DNA of 64,000 nt, taken from the NCBI RefSeq assembly GCF_042033325.1, contig NZ_CP160095.1; one strand, 5' to 3'. Shown here one piece after another: positions 37,010-45,203 of the stretch. A model generated the notes under the pieces. That model saw only the letters and a program-made list of their open reading frames with translations, had not been told where the DNA came from and did no database searches. The position numbers and the translations under genes were made by a program. The DNA comes from Sneathia sanguinegens (GTDB lineage Bacteria; Fusobacteriota; Fusobacteriia; Fusobacteriales; Leptotrichiaceae). The stretch's first letter is position 1; the number at the start of each line of letters is the position of its first letter.

Positions 37010-38134
37010 ATGAAAAAAATTTTTATTTTATTTTTCATATCCTTTGTATCTTTTTCAAATTATGTTGAAAAATATGCAAATAGCGATATAGAAAATGTAG
37101 TTTTTTCTGAAGCATATGCTAAATATGCTTCAAAATCAGATAATTATGTTGTCGTCCAAAAAAGTGTTTATGCCAAGGTTAAAGCTTCTGAAAAAGCAAA
37201 AAATATTTTTAAAATCCCTGTTAATTCTAAGGTGGAATTATTAGCCTTGTGTGAAAATAATGGTAAATTATGGTATGAAATAAAATATAAAAATAAAATT
37301 GGATATATTTTAAAGAAAAGTGCCATACAAAGAAAGTTTTGCTTTGAAAATGGTATAAATGAGGCAGAAGAAATAACAAAATTTTTAGAAAAATTTAAAG
37401 ATAATTTAAGAGTTGTTGATTGTTATAGACCTCTTAATTTACAAAAAAATACTAAAAAAGATAAATTTGGAAATTCTGGAAATCAAAGTATAATATCGTA
37501 TACTAGCGATAAAAAACAAATTTTTAATTTGCAAGATAGAACAATTTTAGCACTTGTTTCTAGTAATGAAAAAGACTATAATATTATAGTTGATAAGTAC
37601 CCTAAATTACTATTATCAAAAAAATATGCAGCTAATTTAAAAAAAATTAGCCTAGGAGAAGTTAGAAAATTTATTTATGTTGATAGAAAAAATCAAAATC
37701 AATTTGTTTTTGAAAAAGATCCTAAAACAAATAAATATATAATTTTATCAGCAGGTTTTGTAACCACTGGGAAAAATAGTAAATATGGCTTTGAAACACC
37801 TTATGGTAACTTTTTGGTAGCTATTAGTAAACCAGTTATGACTTACACTTCAGATATAGACACAACAAAAATAATAGGTGATGCTAAAAGAGCAATTCGT
37901 TTCTCAGGTGGAGCATATATACATGGAATACCTTCATTGTATGAACCAAAGGAAAATAGAAGTAGTAGAATAGCATATACACAAACAAAACTTGGGACTT
38001 ATCCTTTATCGCATAAATGTGTTAGAAATCATGATGAAGTTATGAAAAAGTTGTATGAATGGGTTGGAGTAAGTTATATAAACAAAAATGGACATAGAAC
38101 CCCAAAAGAACCAGTAATAGTTATAGTTAGATAA
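37010..38134 (+). CDS. L,D-transpeptidase (YkuD) with SH3-like domain
   Basis: A 374-residue exported enzyme. The signal peptide MKKIFILFFISFVSFSNY is followed by an SH3-type domain (about residues 45-105: VYAKVKASEK and VELLALCENNGKLWYEIKY). The C-terminal YkuD domain (about 235-374) has YIHGIP and the catalytic SHKCVRNHDEVMKKLYEWV, where Cys is the nucleophile and Lys replaces the usual Gly of SHGCVR. Such enzymes make 3-3 peptidoglycan cross-links or attach proteins to the wall in the periplasm. It begins one base after the smc stop codon. Which of these reactions it performs cannot be told from sequence. Confidence 0.87.
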   Translation: MKKIFILFFISFVSFSNYVEKYANSDIENVVFSEAYAKYASKSDNYVVVQKSVYAKVKASEKAKNIFKIPVNSKVELLALCENNGKLWYEIKYKNKIGYILKKSAIQRKFCFENGINEAEEITKFLEKFKDNLRVVDCYRPLNLQKNTKKDKFGNSGNQSIISYTSDKKQIFNLQDRTILALVSSNEKDYNIIVDKYPKLLLSKKYAANLKKISLGEVRKFIYVDRKNQNQFVFEKDPKTNKYIILSAGFVTTGKNSKYGFETPYGNFLVAISKPVMTYTSDIDTTKIIGDAKRAIRFSGGAYIHGIPSLYEPKENRSSRIAYTQTKLGTYPLSHKCVRNHDEVMKKLYEWVGVSYINKNGHRTPKEPVIVIVR

Positions 38135-38152
38135 AATAGGAGGGAAAATAAA

Positions 38153-39883
38153 ATGGAAGAATTTATGAAAAAATATGAGGAGTGGCTTAACTATAAAGAT
38201 CTTGATAAGGATCTAAAAGAACAATTAGAAGAAATTAAAAATGATAAAGATGAAATTAAAGATAGATTTTATCAAGAATTGAAATTTGGAACAGCTGGTT
38301 TGAGAGGAAAATTAGGAGCTGGTACTAATAGAATGAATAGATTAGTTATAGCAAGAGCTACAAAAGCCTTAGCAGAAGTCATAATTGAAGAAGGTAAAGA
38401 AGCTATGGAAAAAGGAATAGTTTTTGCACATGACTGTAGAATAATGTCTCCAGAATTTGCAAGAGAAGCGGCTTTAATAATGGCAAGTGCAGGAATTAAA
38501 ACATATCTATTTGAAAATTTAAGACCTACACCTGAATTATCATTTGCTGTTAGATATTTAAAATGTACTTCAGGAGTTAATATTACAGCTTCACATAATC
38601 CAAAGATATATAATGGTTATAAGGTATATTGGACAGAAGGTTCTCAAATAAAAGACAAAATAGCAAATCGTGTATTAGATAAAATGGCTCATATAGATCT
38701 TTTCAAAGATTATAAAACATTAAGCTTTGATGAAGCAGTTAAAAGTGGTAAATTAACTATAATAGGTGAGAAAGTAGATAGAGCATATTATGAAAAAGTA
38801 AAAGAACAATCATTGAGGGCAGATTCTGAAATAGATAAATCACTAAGAATAGTTTATACTCCTTTAAATGGTGCAGGATATAAGGCTGTTAGAACAGTTC
38901 TAGCTGAAAAAGGTTATGAAAATGTATTTGTTGTAAAAGAACAAGAAAATCCTGATGGACATTTCCCAACTATAGCTTATCCAAATCCAGAATTTGTTGA
39001 AGTTTTTGAATATGCTAATAAATTATGCGAAAAAGTAAAAGGAGATATTATAATAGCAACAGATCCAGATTCAGATAGATTAGCTATAGAAGTTGTACAT
39101 GAAGGTAAAATTATTCCAATAAATGGAAACCAAGCAGGAGTTTTATTGATTAATTATCTATTGTCAACTATGAGTGAAAAAGGACTTATGCCTAAAAATC
39201 CTGTAATAGTTAAATCAATAGTAACAGGAGAAATGGGAAGACCTATTTGTGAAAAATATGGTGTAGAATTAATAAATGTTTTAACTGGATTTAAGAATAT
39301 CTGTGAATTATCTAATAGATATGCTGTTACAAAAGAAAAGACTTATGTTTTAGGATATGAAGAAAGTGTTGGATATAATGTTGGAACTTTTGTAAGAGAT
39401 AAAGATGGTGTTACATCAGCTGTTATGTTTGCTGAAATGGCTGCATATTATAAAAAACAAGGTAAAACTTTATACACTGTATTAGAAGATTTATTTAAAG
39501 AATTTGGATATTATAAAGAAAAAGGTATTTCAATAGTTCTTGAAGGAGAAGAAGGACAAAAGAGAATAGCTAGAATGATGAAAGAATTTAGAAAATTATA
39601 TCCAAAAGAAATAAGTGGAGTTAAAGCAGTAGAAACTACTGATTACTTAGAAGGAATTGTTACAAACTTACAAAATTCAAAAGAAGAACCTACAAATTGT
39701 GAAAAAACAAATGCATTTAAGGTAACTTATGAAGATGGAAGCTGGTATACATTAAGACCTTCTGGAACAGAACCTAAGATTAAATATTATCTATATGTAA
39801 ATGATAAATCAGAAAGTGTAGCACAAAATAAATTGGAAACTTTTGAAAAAGTAGTATTGGAAGTAGTAAATGGAATTGAATAA
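38153..39883 (+). CDS. Phosphoglucomutase/phosphomannomutase
   Basis: A 576-residue alpha-D-phosphohexomutase converting glucose-1-P and glucose-6-P (or the mannose equivalents). FGTAGLRGKLGAGTNRMN starts the first domain; the phosphoserine loop is TASHNPKIYNGYK; the metal loop is ATDPDSDRLAIE; the sugar loop is GYEESVGYNVG; the phosphate-binding loop is RPSGTEPKIKYY. Length fits the PgcA-type of Firmicutes and Fusobacteria. It links glgP (glucose-1-P release) and nucleotide-sugar synthesis. A strong GGAGG precedes the start, and its end overlaps the Wzz-like gene by 14 bases. Confidence 0.95.
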   Translation: MEEFMKKYEEWLNYKDLDKDLKEQLEEIKNDKDEIKDRFYQELKFGTAGLRGKLGAGTNRMNRLVIARATKALAEVIIEEGKEAMEKGIVFAHDCRIMSPEFAREAALIMASAGIKTYLFENLRPTPELSFAVRYLKCTSGVNITASHNPKIYNGYKVYWTEGSQIKDKIANRVLDKMAHIDLFKDYKTLSFDEAVKSGKLTIIGEKVDRAYYEKVKEQSLRADSEIDKSLRIVYTPLNGAGYKAVRTVLAEKGYENVFVVKEQENPDGHFPTIAYPNPEFVEVFEYANKLCEKVKGDIIIATDPDSDRLAIEVVHEGKIIPINGNQAGVLLINYLLSTMSEKGLMPKNPVIVKSIVTGEMGRPICEKYGVELINVLTGFKNICELSNRYAVTKEKTYVLGYEESVGYNVGTFVRDKDGVTSAVMFAEMAAYYKKQGKTLYTVLEDLFKEFGYYKEKGISIVLEGEEGQKRIARMMKEFRKLYPKEISGVKAVETTDYLEGIVTNLQNSKEEPTNCEKTNAFKVTYEDGSWYTLRPSGTEPKIKYYLYVNDKSESVAQNKLETFEKVVLEVVNGIE

Positions 39884-40550
39884 TAAGAATATAAAAAAGA
39901 TATTTTTATCTGCTCTTATAGGGTTTGTATTTGCTATACTAAGCTTTGGAGTATTAAAAATTATTGGTGGATACAAAGTTGAAACTACAATGTATGTTAA
40001 TGATAAATATTTAAAAGAAATGAATGAGGACGCAAAATATATATTGAGTTCTTTGAATTATTTAGATTATTTAAAAGATAGCTCAAAATTAATAAATAAG
40101 CTATTTAATAAAACAGATGAATATAGTTTAACAAAGGCTCTTTTAGTTGAAAAACCTGGAGAAGATTCAACAGTTAAATTAACATTTCAAACAAAGGATA
40201 AAATTGATGCTATAGCATTTTCAAAAGAATATGCAAAATTAGCAAATGAATATATTTTATCTTGGAAAACTAAATATTTTACAGAAATGGTTAATAATTT
40301 AACAAGACAGTATAATGAACTTAATACTAAAACAAATATAATGGAATATAGAGATGCTTTAGCAGATTCAACAATTTCAAAATTAGTAAGTTATAAGCAA
40401 ATAAAAGAAGATCAAAGTTCTATTATAACAATAACAAATTATAGAATAAAAAGTAGATATAATAAAAAATTAATTTGTTTAGTAATGTTCTTATTGGGGG
40501 CTTCGTTACCTATGATATATGAAACATATATAAAAAAGATATTAAAATAA
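39870..40550 (+). CDS. Two-TM Wzz-like (polysaccharide co-polymerase type) membrane protein
   Basis: A 226-residue inner-membrane protein with a helix near each end (about residues 10-30 and 200-217) and about 170 residues between them on the periplasmic side. The loop starts with YKVETTMYVN, a beta strand usual in Wzz/co-polymerase proteins, and later has AIAFSKEYAKLANEYILSWK, a helical stretch. This topology fits chain-length regulators of polysaccharide export, but the proline-rich motif near the second helix is poor. It overlaps the phosphohexomutase gene, supporting a glycan role. An O-antigen-ligase-like gene lies 4.6 kb on. Family assignment is inference. Confidence 0.6.
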   Translation: MELNNKNIKKIFLSALIGFVFAILSFGVLKIIGGYKVETTMYVNDKYLKEMNEDAKYILSSLNYLDYLKDSSKLINKLFNKTDEYSLTKALLVEKPGEDSTVKLTFQTKDKIDAIAFSKEYAKLANEYILSWKTKYFTEMVNNLTRQYNELNTKTNIMEYRDALADSTISKLVSYKQIKEDQSSIITITNYRIKSRYNKKLICLVMFLLGASLPMIYETYIKKILK

Positions 40551-40554
40551 TAAT

Positions 40555-40593
40555 AGCTTAGCTTTCATTTTAATGAAAGCTAGGCTTTATTTT
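40555..40593 (+). terminator. Terminator upstream of rpsB
   Basis: TAGCTTTCATT (40559-40569) and AATGAAAGCTA (40572-40582) form a perfect 11-bp stem, extended by AGC/GCT outside a bulge, followed by T-rich sequence. Confidence 0.88.
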
Positions 40594-40595
40594 AA

Positions 40596-40625
40596 TTGAC
40601 AAAAACCTTAAGCTTATGCTAGAAT
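40596..40625 (+). promoter_or_regulatory. Promoter of the rpsB-tsf operon
   Basis: TTGACA (40596-40601), 18 bases, TAGAAT (40620-40625) with TGC directly before it (extended -10). It is a strong promoter, as expected for ribosomal protein genes. Confidence 0.8.
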
Positions 40626-40637
40626 ATATCTAAAAAG

Positions 40638-40692
40638 GTGTCTAAATAGATTGGTGTTTGGTGACTATAAGTTTTGCACTGAGTTTAGATAC
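40638..40692 (+). promoter_or_regulatory. rpsB leader stem (candidate S2 autoregulatory site)
   Basis: GTGTCTAAA (40638-40646) pairs with TTTAGATAC (40684-40692) with one G-U, closing a loop of 37 bases in the mRNA leader just before the rpsB ribosome site. S2 represses its own operon in several bacteria by binding the leader; applying that here is inference. Confidence 0.45.
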
Positions 40693-40718
40693 TAAAAAAA
40701 CCAAATAGGAGGAAGAAA

Positions 40719-41492
40719 ATGGCTGTAATAAGCATGACACAATTATTAGAAGCAGGTGCACACTTTGGGCATCAAGCAAAGAGATGAAATCCTAAAATGA
40801 AACCATATATCTACGCAGAAAGAAATGGTATACACATTTTAGATTTAAAACAAACTTTAACAATGACAGAAAAGGCTTATGATTTTGTAAGAGAAATCGC
40901 AAGTGAAGGTGGTAAAGTTTTATTTGTTGGAACTAAGAAACAAGCACAAGATGCTGTAAAAGATGAAGCATTAAGATGTGGTGGTTTCTATGTAAATCAA
41001 AGATGGTTAGGTGGACTTTTAACTAATCTACAAACTATCAAATCAAGAGTTAAAAGATTAAATGAATTAGAAGAAATGGATGCAAGTGGAGAACTTGACA
41101 CAGCATATACTAAGAAAGAAGCAAGCTTATTAAGAAAAGAATTAGCAAAACTTGAAAAAAATGTTGGTGGAATAAAGGGTATGTCAAAATTACCAGCTGC
41201 TTTATTTGTAGTTGACATTAAAAAAGAATTCTTAGCATTACAAGAAGCTGCAAAATTAGGAATACCAGTAATAGCATTAATAGATACTAATGTAGATCCA
41301 GACTTAGTAACTTACAAAATACCAGCAAATGATGATGCTATAAGATCAGTTGCCTTATTTGCTTCAGTAATTGCAAATGCAGTTATAGAAGGACAAGGAG
41401 GAGCTGAAGGTACAGAAACTCTTGAAGAAACAGAAGAAGTAAAAGAAGAAACTACAACTCTTTCAGAAGATGAAGTTATGGAGGAAATGTAA
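40719..41492 (+). pseudogene. rpsB: 30S ribosomal protein S2 with in-frame TGA at codon 23
   Basis: S2 is a core small-subunit protein needed for S1 binding. The gene starts at ATG 40719 with AGGAGG before it: MAVISMTQLLEAGAHFGHQ, then AKR, TGA (40785-40787), then NPKMKPYIYAERNGIHI. In S2 proteins the residue here is the nearly invariant Trp of R-W-N-P-K-M, so TGG has become TGA. The rest (232 residues from there) is intact and ends with an acidic tail. TGA is used as a normal stop elsewhere (for example in udk, tgt and the P-type ATPase gene), so recoding is not supported. An internal start at 40797 lacks a good ribosome site. Sequencing error is the simplest explanation. Confidence 0.9.
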
Positions 41493-42427
41493 TGGAAATA
41501 AAGGCAAGTTTAGTTAAAGAACTTAGAGAAAGAACAGGAGCAGGAATGCTTGATTGTAAAAAAGCTTTAACTGAAAATGAAGGAAATATAGAAAAAGCAA
41601 TAGATTGGTTAAGAGAAAAGGGAATTTCAAAAGCTGCAAAGAAATCAGGAAGAGTAGCAGCAGAAGGTTTAGTATTTGCTAGAGTAACTGAAGATCATAA
41701 AAAAGCAGTTATATTAGAATTCAATTCAGAAACTGATTTTGTTGCAAAAAATGTAGATTTCAAAGAATTTGGTAACATTTTAACAGAAAGAGCATTAGAT
41801 ACAGAAATTACAACAGTAGAAGAACTTAAAAAATTAGAATTTGGTGGAAAGACTGTTGAAGCTCAATTAACAGAATTAATTGCAAAAATAGGTGAAAATT
41901 TAAATTTAAGAAGATTTGAAGTATTAAAAGGTTGTTGTGATACTTTTGTTGTTGACTATATACATATGGGTGGAAAAATCGGTGTTTTAGTTAAGGCAAA
42001 GGGAGAAGCTACTGAAGAAAATATTGAAAAGGTAAGAGGAGTTGCAATGCATGTTGCTGCAATGGATCCTAAATTCTTATCTAAAGAACAAGTAAGTTCA
42101 GAAGACTTGAAAAGAGAAGAAGAAGTATTAAGAATTCAATTTGCTGAAGAATCAAAAGCAAAAGGTAAGGTAGTAAAGCCTGAAATGCTTGAAAGAATAA
42201 TATCTGGAAAAATTGGAAAATACTATGAAGAAAATTGTCTAAAACAACAAAAATATGTTAGAGATGATAAAAAAACTGTTTCTGAATTTTTAAAACCAGT
42301 TGATGTTGTTGCATATGTAAGATACAAAGTTGGTGAAGGTATAGAAAAGAAAGAAGAAGATTTCGCTTGCAGAAGTAGCTGCACAAATTGCAGGAAAATA
42401 ACAGGTTATATAAAGGAGTTTTCTTAA
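41492..42427 (+). CDS. tsf: Elongation factor Ts, 3' end frameshifted
   Basis: The guanine-nucleotide exchange factor for EF-Tu. It starts inside the rpsB stop with GGAGG upstream. The UBA-like N terminus VKELRERTGAGMLDCKKALT and the core segment VILEFNSETDFVAKN are canonical. The last residues are out of frame: after KKEEDFA the sequence reads CRSSCTNCRKIT, but removing one T of the pair 42367-42368 restores AEVAAQIAGK and a stop at 42399-42401, the expected end. As written the stop moves to 42427, into the terminator hairpin. The protein would probably still fold, with a changed tail. Confidence 0.93.
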   Translation: MEIKASLVKELRERTGAGMLDCKKALTENEGNIEKAIDWLREKGISKAAKKSGRVAAEGLVFARVTEDHKKAVILEFNSETDFVAKNVDFKEFGNILTERALDTEITTVEELKKLEFGGKTVEAQLTELIAKIGENLNLRRFEVLKGCCDTFVVDYIHMGGKIGVLVKAKGEATEENIEKVRGVAMHVAAMDPKFLSKEQVSSEDLKREEEVLRIQFAEESKAKGKVVKPEMLERIISGKIGKYYEENCLKQQKYVRDDKKTVSEFLKPVDVVAYVRYKVGEGIEKKEEDFACRSSCTNCRKITGYIKEFS

Positions 42428-42439
42428 ACTCCTTTTTTT
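42412..42439 (+). terminator. Terminator/attenuator between tsf and pyrH
   Basis: AAAGGAGTTT (42412-42421) and AAACTCCTTT (42426-42435) form a perfect 10-bp stem with a TCTT loop and a T7 run. It may reduce read-through into pyrH-frr. Confidence 0.9.
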
Positions 42440-42452
42440 AAAAGAGGTAATT

Positions 42453-43157
42453 ATGAAATATAGAAGAATATTGCTAAAATTGAGTGGAGAAGCTTTAGCA
42501 GGTAAAAAAAATTTTGGCTTTGATGAAGAAGTATTACTAAGTTTTGCAAAACAAATTAAGGAATTGCATGATAATTCTGTTCAAGTTGCCATTGTAATAG
42601 GTGGTGGAAATATTTTTAGAGGATTATCAGGAGAAAAATATGGAGTTGATAGAGCAACTGGAGATACTATGGGTATGTTAGCAACAATTATGAATGGTTT
42701 GGCACTTCAAAATTTTATAGAAAGTTTAGGAGTTCCAACTAGAGTATTGACATCTATTAGTATGCCAGAAATTGCAGAACCATATATAAGAAGAAGAGCA
42801 ATTAGACATTTAGAAAAAGGAAGAATTGTAATTTTTTCAGCCGGTACAGGTATGCCATATTTCACAACAGATTCAGGTGGTGCAATAAGGGCAATTGAAA
42901 TACATGCAGATATTTTAGCAAAGGGAACAAAGGTTGACGGAATATATGATAAAGATCCTTTAAAATATAGCGATGCTAAAAAATACGAAGAAGTTAGTTA
43001 TGAAGAAGCAATTGTAAAAAATTTAAAGGTTATGGATGCAACAGCCCTTTCATTGTGTAAAGAAAATAATATGCCTATAATTGTTTTCGATGCCTTATCA
43101 GAAGGAAATATGTTGAAATTAGTTAAGGGTGAAAAAATAGGTACTATAGTAAAATAA
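42453..43157 (+). CDS. pyrH: UMP kinase
   Basis: A 234-residue amino-acid-kinase-fold enzyme phosphorylating UMP to UDP, the first committed step toward UTP and CTP. RRILLKLSGEALAGKKNFG, VAIVIGGGNIFRGL, DTMGMLATIMNGLAL and TGMPYFTTDSGGAIRA are family signatures. AGAGG precedes the ATG. It sits in the conserved rpsB-tsf-pyrH-frr order, though separated from tsf by a terminator; 12 bases separate it from frr. The downstream dut and the udk gene further on belong to the same pyrimidine economy. Confidence 0.97.
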   Translation: MKYRRILLKLSGEALAGKKNFGFDEEVLLSFAKQIKELHDNSVQVAIVIGGGNIFRGLSGEKYGVDRATGDTMGMLATIMNGLALQNFIESLGVPTRVLTSISMPEIAEPYIRRRAIRHLEKGRIVIFSAGTGMPYFTTDSGGAIRAIEIHADILAKGTKVDGIYDKDPLKYSDAKKYEEVSYEEAIVKNLKVMDATALSLCKENNMPIIVFDALSEGNMLKLVKGEKIGTIVK

Positions 43158-43169
43158 ATAGGAGGAAAT

Positions 43170-43727
43170 ATGATAGAGAATCTTTTATTAGAAACTGAAG
43201 ATAAGATGTTAAAAGCTGTAGAAGCGACTAAGGTTAAATTTTCACATGTTAGAGCAGGAAGAGCAAATGTTTCAATGATAGATGGTGTTAAAGTTGATTA
43301 TTTTGGACAAATGACACCTTTAAATCAAGTTGGAACAATTTCAACACCTGAAAGCAGACTTATTGTGATAGATCCTTGGGACAAATCTTTAATACCAATT
43401 ATAGAAAAAGAAATATTAAAAGCTAATTTAGGATTTACACCTTCAAATGATGGAAGAGTTATTAGATTAGTTTTACCAGAATTAACAGAAGATAGAAGAA
43501 AAGAATATGTAAAAATAGTAAAAAAAGATTCAGAAGATGGAAAAGTAGCTATTAGAAATATTAGAAAAGATGCAAATACTCAATTGAAAAAATTTGAAAA
43601 AAATAGTGAAATAACAGAAGATGAATTAAAAAATGCGGAAACTAAAGTTCAAAAATTAACAGATAAATATGTTGGTTTAATTGATGAAATATTAGCTAAA
43701 AAAGAAAAAGAATTATTAAGCATATAG
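43170..43727 (+). CDS. frr: Ribosome recycling factor
   Basis: A 185-residue two-domain protein that splits post-termination ribosomes together with EF-G. The N-terminal helix has KVKFSHVRAGRANVSMIDGV, then VDYFGQMTPLNQVGTISTPE and IDPWDKSLI; the C-terminal helix bundle has VRLVLPELTEDRRKEYVK-like sequence with the conserved LPxLTEERR pattern. Length is exactly typical. AGGAGG precedes the ATG. It is 12 bases after pyrH and 10 before mreB, so it likely shares a transcript with both. Confidence 0.97.
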   Translation: MIENLLLETEDKMLKAVEATKVKFSHVRAGRANVSMIDGVKVDYFGQMTPLNQVGTISTPESRLIVIDPWDKSLIPIIEKEILKANLGFTPSNDGRVIRLVLPELTEDRRKEYVKIVKKDSEDGKVAIRNIRKDANTQLKKFEKNSEITEDELKNAETKVQKLTDKYVGLIDEILAKKEKELLSI

Positions 43728-43737
43728 AGGAAAAATT

Positions 43738-44775
43738 ATGATATTAGATAGATTTTTCAATTTTTTTAGAGTTAGTAAAAAATTAGCAATAGATTTGGGA
43801 ACTTCAAATGTTTTAATTTATGATAGACAAAGAAAAAAAATTGTCTTAAATGAGCCATCTGTAATTGTTAGAGATAAAAAGACTAATAAAATAATTGCAG
43901 TTGGAAAAGAAGCAAGAGAAATGCTAGGTAAAAATCCCGATGTAATAAAAGTTATTAAGCCATTGAAAGATGGTGTAATTTCTGATGATAATTCTGCAAG
44001 AGATATGTTGACTGAATTTATGAAAAAGGTTTATGGTGTTTCTATATTCAAACCAGATATAATGATTTGTATTCCAATTGAAGTTAATACAGTAGATAAA
44101 AGAGCTTTATTTGAATCTGTAAGTGGTGCAAAAAGAATATACCTTATAGAAGAAGGAAGAGCAGCTATAATAGGTTCTGGCGTCAATATTTCCCTACCTA
44201 TGGGAAGTATGGTTATAGATATAGGTGGAGGTTCTACCGATATAGCGATATTATCACTTAATGAAATAGTTGTGAGCAAATCAATAAAAATGGCAGGTAA
44301 TACTTTAGATCAAGATATTATAAGATATGTTAAGACAAATTTAAACTTGGTTATTGGTGATAGAACTGCTGAAAAGATAAAAAAAGAATTGGCAACAGCT
44401 ATTAAAGTTCCAGAAGATAAAAATGCTGTTTTACCAATAAGGGGTAGATCTTTAACTACGAATACACCATATGTGCTTGAAATAACTGCTAATCAAGTGC
44501 AAGAAGCTATAGGTAGAACAATTGAATCTATGGTAGATAGTGTTAAAGAAGTGCTAAGTAAATGCCCACCTGAATTAGCAGCAGATATATTAGATAATGG
44601 TATAGTATTAACAGGTGGAGGAGCATTAATAAAAAATTTGGATAAATATATAGAAGAAAGAACAAAAGTTCCTGTAAAAATAGCAGATAAACCATTGGAA
44701 TCAGTTGTTGTTGGTGCAGGTTTAGCATTTGATAATAAGGTATTATTAAAAACTTTACTAATGAGGGAAAATTAA
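43738..44775 (+). CDS. mreB: Rod-shape-determining actin homologue MreB
   Basis: A 345-residue bacterial actin that organises lateral wall synthesis. The ATPase phosphate loops are AIDLGTSNVLIY (near residue 20) and VIDIGGGSTDIAIL; the adenosine motif is GIVLTGGGALIKNLDKYI. The N-terminal LDRFFNFFRVS is an amphipathic helix likely to touch the membrane. Length fits MreB/Mbl. It starts 10 bases after frr with AGAGGAAA upstream and abuts dut. mreC is encoded separately at 48.7 kb, so the usual mreBC pair is split by other genes. Confidence 0.95.
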   Translation: MILDRFFNFFRVSKKLAIDLGTSNVLIYDRQRKKIVLNEPSVIVRDKKTNKIIAVGKEAREMLGKNPDVIKVIKPLKDGVISDDNSARDMLTEFMKKVYGVSIFKPDIMICIPIEVNTVDKRALFESVSGAKRIYLIEEGRAAIIGSGVNISLPMGSMVIDIGGGSTDIAILSLNEIVVSKSIKMAGNTLDQDIIRYVKTNLNLVIGDRTAEKIKKELATAIKVPEDKNAVLPIRGRSLTTNTPYVLEITANQVQEAIGRTIESMVDSVKEVLSKCPPELAADILDNGIVLTGGGALIKNLDKYIEERTKVPVKIADKPLESVVVGAGLAFDNKVLLKTLLMREN

Positions 44776-45203
44776 TGAAAATAAAAAAAATAAATAAAAA
44801 GGCAATTACACCTACTTATGGTACTAAGTTTTCAGCAGGAGCAGACTTATATGCTTGTTGCGATGAAACAATTATTATAAAACCATTTGAAACAAAATTA
44901 ATTCATACAGGAATTTGTATGGAAATTAAAGAAACTTTAGTAGGTTTGGTTTTTGCAAGAAGTGGTTTAGCTACAAAAAAAGGTTTAGCACCAGCTAATA
45001 AAGTTGGAGTTATAGATAGTGATTATAGGGGAGAAATTATGGTTCCTTTATATAATCAAACAAATGAAATTAAAGAAATAAAACATGGAGAAAGAATAGC
45101 ACAAATAATATTTATGCCATATATTCAAGAAGAATTTATTGAAGTTGAGGAATTATCAGAAACATTAAGAGGTGAAGGTGGCTTTGGAAGTACAGGAAGA
45201 TAA
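44775..45203 (+). CDS. dut: dUTP diphosphatase
   Basis: A 142-residue trimeric dUTPase hydrolysing dUTP to dUMP, which prevents uracil in DNA and feeds thymidylate synthesis. All five motifs are visible: SAGADLYACCD, ARSGLATKKGLAPANKVG, GVIDSDYRGEIMV, HGERIAQIIFMP and the C-terminal Gly-rich arm RGEGGFGSTGR. The start overlaps the last base of the mreB stop codon. The end overlaps the following membrane-protein gene. Confidence 0.96.
   Translation: MKIKKINKKAITPTYGTKFSAGADLYACCDETIIIKPFETKLIHTGICMEIKETLVGLVFARSGLATKKGLAPANKVGVIDSDYRGEIMVPLYNQTNEIKEIKHGERIAQIIFMPYIQEEFIEVEELSETLRGEGGFGSTGR

Noticed and set aside
40719..41492. TGA recoded as tryptophan (alternative genetic code) from the S2 gene
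   Set aside because: TGA ends several intact genes here (the P-type ATPase gene, tgt, the LolC/E permease gene, udk) at the expected lengths, so it is a real stop in this organism.
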